Below are positions 60,779 through 64,000 of a DNA stretch of 64,000 nt, one piece after another; the stretch's first letter is position 1; every line of letters begins with the position of its first letter. The notes under the pieces were generated by a model. It was not told where the DNA came from. It did no database searches and saw only the letters and a list, made by a program, of their open reading frames with translations. The DNA lies in NCBI GenBank assembly GCA_001898405.1, contig MKTW01000011.1, positions 440,801 to 504,800 on the forward strand, given 5' to 3'. The position numbers and the translations under genes were made by a program. The DNA is from Sphingobacteriales bacterium 44-61. Lineage in GTDB: Bacteria; Bacteroidota; Bacteroidia; Chitinophagales; Chitinophagaceae.

Positions 60779-63349
60779 ATGAAGCAACTTTTTATTTGTT
60801 TCGCGGGGATCTGTTGTCATCTTTCCATGATGGCACAACAGGCTTCCATACAAATCGATGCAACAAAGCCCGGTAGTAAAATACCTTCCACACTGCATGG
60901 GATCTTCTTTGAAGAAATAAGCCATGCTGGTGAAGGCGGGATCTATGCTGAACTGATCCAGAACAGAGGTTTTGAAGAGAGCCGTATCCCTGCGGGAACC
61001 AAACTTGAAAATGGCTTCCTGGTGCCCTGGCCGGAGAAGCCTCATTTCATGATCGAGCCGCGGAAAACAGACTGGAAACTTGAATGGCCGCATACCTCGC
61101 AATGGCCTGCCTGGTCAGCGGTTTCAAAGAATGGCGCAACAGTTGAACTGGCTCTTACCACAGAACAACCACTCAATAATGCAACTCCCAATTCCTTACA
61201 GGTAAGGGTGAATAACCCCGGCAGTAAAGGAACAGTGGATATTATCAATGAAGGATTCTGGGGTATCAATGTTATTAATGGCGACAGTTATAATCTTGTA
61301 TTTTATGCACGGACCGATGAGCAGTATACAGCACCAGCAACTGTTTCCCTGCAGTCCCGGGATGGTAAGGTGCTCGCCAGCCAGACATTTAAAACGGTAC
61401 AGACCCGATCATGGAAAAAATACAGCTGCACATTAAAAGCTGCTGCTACAGATAAAAAAGCAAGATTCGTTTTCAGTTTTCCGGGAAGCGGAACAGTTTG
61501 GCTGGATTTTGTTTCTTTATTTCCTGTTAAAACATTTAAAGGCCGCGCGAATGGTTTGCGTCCTGATCTGGCCAAACTGATCGCTGGTTTGAAACCCTCT
61601 TTTATCCGGTGGCCGGGCGGTTGCTATGTAGAAGGCATTACTATTGAAAGCGCACCCGACTGGAAAACGACTATCGGTCCGGTAGAGCAAAGGCCTGGTA
61701 CTTTCAGCCCCTGGGGATACTGGAGCAGTGATGGATTCGGCTATCATGAATACCTGCAGTTTTGTGAAGACGTCAATGCTGATGCCCTGTATGTTTTCAA
61801 TGCAGGTGTTTCCTGCGAATACAGGAGTGGGACTTATGTGCCGGAAGCAGCTATTCAACCATATATCCAAAACGCACTTGATGCGATCGAGTATGCGATC
61901 GGGCCGGTCACTTCTGTGTATGGAAAAATGAGAGCAGATAATGGCCACCCCAAACCTTTTCCTTTAAAATATGTCGAGATCGGCAATGAACAGCATGGGC
62001 CTAAATATGCAAGCCGCTACAATTTATTTTATGAAGCCATACGCAAAGCATATCCCTCCATCCGCATCATGGCCAGTATGGGAATTGGGGACGTGAACCA
62101 ACGGACCCTGAAGGATATGAAACAAGTGGATATCGTGGATGAGCATGCCTATAAAGATGCTTACTGGAGCATGCGCAATACAGATCATTTCGATAAATAT
62201 AAAAGAGGCGATTGGGAAATGTATGTTGGCGAGTATGCTACAAATGGAGGAGTGGGGGCCGGTAATATGCGTGCTGCCCTGGCAGATGCTGTATATATAT
62301 TAGGTATGGAAAGAAATGCGGACCTGGTGAAATGGAGCAGTTATGCCCCCTTGCTCGTTAACACCAATGATGTGGATTGGCCGGTGAACCTGATCAACTT
62401 CGATGCTGCACAAAGTTTTGGTCGTATTTCTTATTACGCTATCCAATTGTTCAGTGACAACAGGGCAGATGTAAATCTTACTACTGCAATAGATATTCCC
62501 CGCGAATCCTCCACACAACCTCTTTTTTCCGGAGGCATTGGTTTGGGTACCTGGGATACGCAGGCTGAATTCAGGGATATTGAGGTAAGCCGGAACGGAA
62601 CAGTTGCATATAAATCCGATTTCATCAACAATGCAGCGGAATGGGCGAAGATCAGGGGGGAATGGTCGGTAAAGGAAGGAGCGCTGGCTCAAACGGCCGA
62701 AGGACCACAGCGGCTTGCCATGCTGTCCGAAAAGTTTGATACCTGCACCATCCGTTTGAAAGCACGCAGGATGGGTGGATTGAATGCATTTATGATCCCC
62801 TTTGCGGTAAAGGACAGCAACACTTATTTGCGGGCGCATATCGGTTCATGGCTGAATGCCTGCAGCGTGTTTGAAAGCGTTACAGATGGCTACGAAGTGG
62901 CAGGACTTACGGACCAGAAACGCCTGGCAAAACCGATTGAAACGGGAAGATGGTATGATATCCGCCTCGTGATCGGTGTTGATAAAGTAGATTGCTATCT
63001 CGATGGCGAGTTATTGATGACTTATACACCGCCACCCAAAATATTTGCTCTTGCCGGTAAAGAAGAGCGCACAGGAGAGATCATTCTTAAACTCGTAAAT
63101 GCGGGACCTGATGCAGTAAAAACAAAGATCAATATTGCCGGACTGGAAGGGATCCCTTCACGGGCGATGCTGAGCAGCTTATCGGCTCCCGGCGACCAGG
63201 TGGAAAATTCTTTTGCTCAACCGGGGCAGTACACTCCCGTATCCCGCCAGATTGTTATAGACCCGGAAAATCCCGAAGTGGAATGGCCAGCCTTCTCCAT
63301 TAATGTACTCCGTATTAAACCAATCGGTAAATCAAAACAAGGCAGATAG
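60779..63349 (+). CDS. Glycoside hydrolase family 51, alpha-L-arabinofuranosidase
   Basis: An 856-residue exported enzyme. After a signal peptide (ending MMAQQ), a carbohydrate-binding-like segment and an (alpha/beta)8 domain are visible. The acid/base Glu404 is in VEIGNEQHG and the nucleophile Glu485 in YVGEYATNGG. WPGGCYVEG is also typical. It removes terminal alpha-L-arabinofuranosyl units from arabinans, arabinoxylans or arabinosylated glycoproteins. It is the third gene of the GH97-GH127-GH51 operon. Confidence 0.92.
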   Translation: MKQLFICFAGICCHLSMMAQQASIQIDATKPGSKIPSTLHGIFFEEISHAGEGGIYAELIQNRGFEESRIPAGTKLENGFLVPWPEKPHFMIEPRKTDWKLEWPHTSQWPAWSAVSKNGATVELALTTEQPLNNATPNSLQVRVNNPGSKGTVDIINEGFWGINVINGDSYNLVFYARTDEQYTAPATVSLQSRDGKVLASQTFKTVQTRSWKKYSCTLKAAATDKKARFVFSFPGSGTVWLDFVSLFPVKTFKGRANGLRPDLAKLIAGLKPSFIRWPGGCYVEGITIESAPDWKTTIGPVEQRPGTFSPWGYWSSDGFGYHEYLQFCEDVNADALYVFNAGVSCEYRSGTYVPEAAIQPYIQNALDAIEYAIGPVTSVYGKMRADNGHPKPFPLKYVEIGNEQHGPKYASRYNLFYEAIRKAYPSIRIMASMGIGDVNQRTLKDMKQVDIVDEHAYKDAYWSMRNTDHFDKYKRGDWEMYVGEYATNGGVGAGNMRAALADAVYILGMERNADLVKWSSYAPLLVNTNDVDWPVNLINFDAAQSFGRISYYAIQLFSDNRADVNLTTAIDIPRESSTQPLFSGGIGLGTWDTQAEFRDIEVSRNGTVAYKSDFINNAAEWAKIRGEWSVKEGALAQTAEGPQRLAMLSEKFDTCTIRLKARRMGGLNAFMIPFAVKDSNTYLRAHIGSWLNACSVFESVTDGYEVAGLTDQKRLAKPIETGRWYDIRLVIGVDKVDCYLDGELLMTYTPPPKIFALAGKEERTGEIILKLVNAGPDAVKTKINIAGLEGIPSRAMLSSLSAPGDQVENSFAQPGQYTPVSRQIVIDPENPEVEWPAFSINVLRIKPIGKSKQGR

Positions 63350-63441
63350 TTTTTTATGGTAAGCCAACAGTGTTTACCTTAGACTCGATATTAGCCCTGC
63401 CATGGGCGATTGCTTTGCTTTTTTAAACACGTTAAATTTTT

Positions 63442-64000
63442 ATGCGATCCTTTATTTGTTTTATCCTGTGCTTTTGCCTGTTCTCTTTTGGTGTATCTGC
63501 TCAACGCGGATTGAAATGGAATAATGACGGCACAGGTTATTATTTAGTTGAAAAAGGTGTGATCGTAAAATACGAACTCCCTTCCTTTTCCCGCAGCGAG
63601 GTGGTGCAACCTGCACAGATTACCCCGGCAGGCAGCAGCAAACCACTTGCTGTTCGTGATTTTTCCTTCAGTGCCGATGGCAAACGCCTGCTGATCTATA
63701 CAAATTCCAAAAGAGTATGGCGGCAGGATACAAGAGGCGACTACTGGGTGCTTGATATGACTGATAACAAATTGCAACAACTAGGAAAAGACAAGCCGGT
63801 ATCTTCACTGATGTTTGCCAAGTTCTCTCCTGATGCCAGCCAGGTGGCTTATGTAAGCGGACATAATCTTTACGTGGAAGATATTGCCAGCGGCAAGATC
63901 TCCGCGCTTACTTCAGATGGCACCGACAGGATCATCAACGGTACTTTTGACTGGGTATATGAAGAAGAATTCAGTTGCAGGGATGGATTCCGGTGGAGCC
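63442..64000 (+). CDS. Dipeptidyl peptidase IV-like protein, N-terminal part (truncated by window end)
   Basis: About 186 residues are visible and the frame stays open to the end of the window. A signal peptide (MRSFICFILCFCLFSFGVSAQ) precedes beta-propeller blades (FSFSADGKRLLIYTNSKRVW, FAKFSPDASQVAYVSGHNLY). GTFDWVYEEEF carries the double-Glu motif that binds the substrate N-terminus in DPP-IV (S9B). The catalytic domain lies outside. DPP-IV removes X-Pro dipeptides, and some members accept X-Hyp; its place after the arabinofuranosidase genes is notable. Confidence 0.85.
   Translation, partial: MRSFICFILCFCLFSFGVSAQRGLKWNNDGTGYYLVEKGVIVKYELPSFSRSEVVQPAQITPAGSSKPLAVRDFSFSADGKRLLIYTNSKRVWRQDTRGDYWVLDMTDNKLQQLGKDKPVSSLMFAKFSPDASQVAYVSGHNLYVEDIASGKISALTSDGTDRIINGTFDWVYEEEFSCRDGFRWS

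Noticed and set aside
1-64000. CRISPR arrays, insertion sequences, tRNA or rRNA genes, prophage
   Set aside because: I looked for regular spaced repeats, transposase motifs, terminal inverted repeats, cloverleaf patterns and phage structural genes and recognised none.

Overview
The window looks like a chromosomal segment of a Bacteroidetes bacterium, most likely of the Chitinophagaceae type. The evidence is a SusC/SusD pair, a type IX secretion C-terminal sorting domain, GH97 and GH127 enzymes, many lipoproteins, near absence of Shine-Dalgarno sequences, and promoters with the Bacteroidetes -7 element TAnnTTTG. No rRNA, tRNA, CRISPR array, insertion sequence or phage gene was recognised.

Layout. 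(1) 1-5849: a plus-strand operon of three secreted sulfatases (the first truncated by the window edge) and a lipoprotein ADP-ribosylglycohydrolase-like enzyme. (2) 5863-11884: minus-strand genes for a beta-carbonic anhydrase, a GltB2-type FMN protein, a glycine-rich T9SS-exported protein and a membrane TPR-AraC regulator. (3) 11979-33435: a stress/low-energy island. It encodes five UspA-family proteins, Hsp20, two P-type ATPases, a baeRF-like protein, a polysaccharide deacetylase, a flavodoxin flanked by two small two-TM proteins, a CoA-transferase, an alpha-glucan phosphorylase-like protein, PEP synthase, a flavin-binding PNPOx-like protein and PfkB. (4) 33613-40416: a small secreted protein, a TolC/RND/adaptor efflux operon and an unknown secreted protein. 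(5) 40663-46826: SusC, SusD and a secreted HExxH metalloprotease. (6) 46967-56132: a 4-hydroxyproline catabolic operon (deaminase, semialdehyde dehydrogenase, epimerase, M61 peptidase, FAD dehydrogenase), with a convergent amino-acid permease and AraC regulator. (7) 56257-64000: GH97, GH127 and GH51 enzymes and the start of a DPP-IV-like peptidase.

Two observations stand out. First, nine promoters in the stress island share an operator, TGAY-N4-RTCA, resembling a CRP/FNR-family dyad. Its centre lies 55-56 bp and/or 33-34 bp upstream of the centre of a -7 element. Where both positions are filled the two sites are 22 bp apart. I count 12 full matches in about 1.06 kb of intergenic DNA and saw none in the other intergenic regions. 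With the gene content (Usp, Hsp20, PfkB, Ca-type P-ATPase), this looks like a Bacteroidetes counterpart of the mycobacterial DosR dormancy regulon or the proteobacterial Anr regulons. The regulator itself is not in the window.

Second, the right-hand 23 kb could form a system for using arabinosylated hydroxyproline-rich plant glycoproteins (extensins). It contains alpha-arabinofuranosidase (GH51), beta-arabinofuranosidase (GH127), a probable retaining alpha-galactosidase (GH97), several peptidases and a full hydroxyproline degradation pathway, next to SusC/SusD. This is inference from co-location; collagen peptides are the main alternative substrate.
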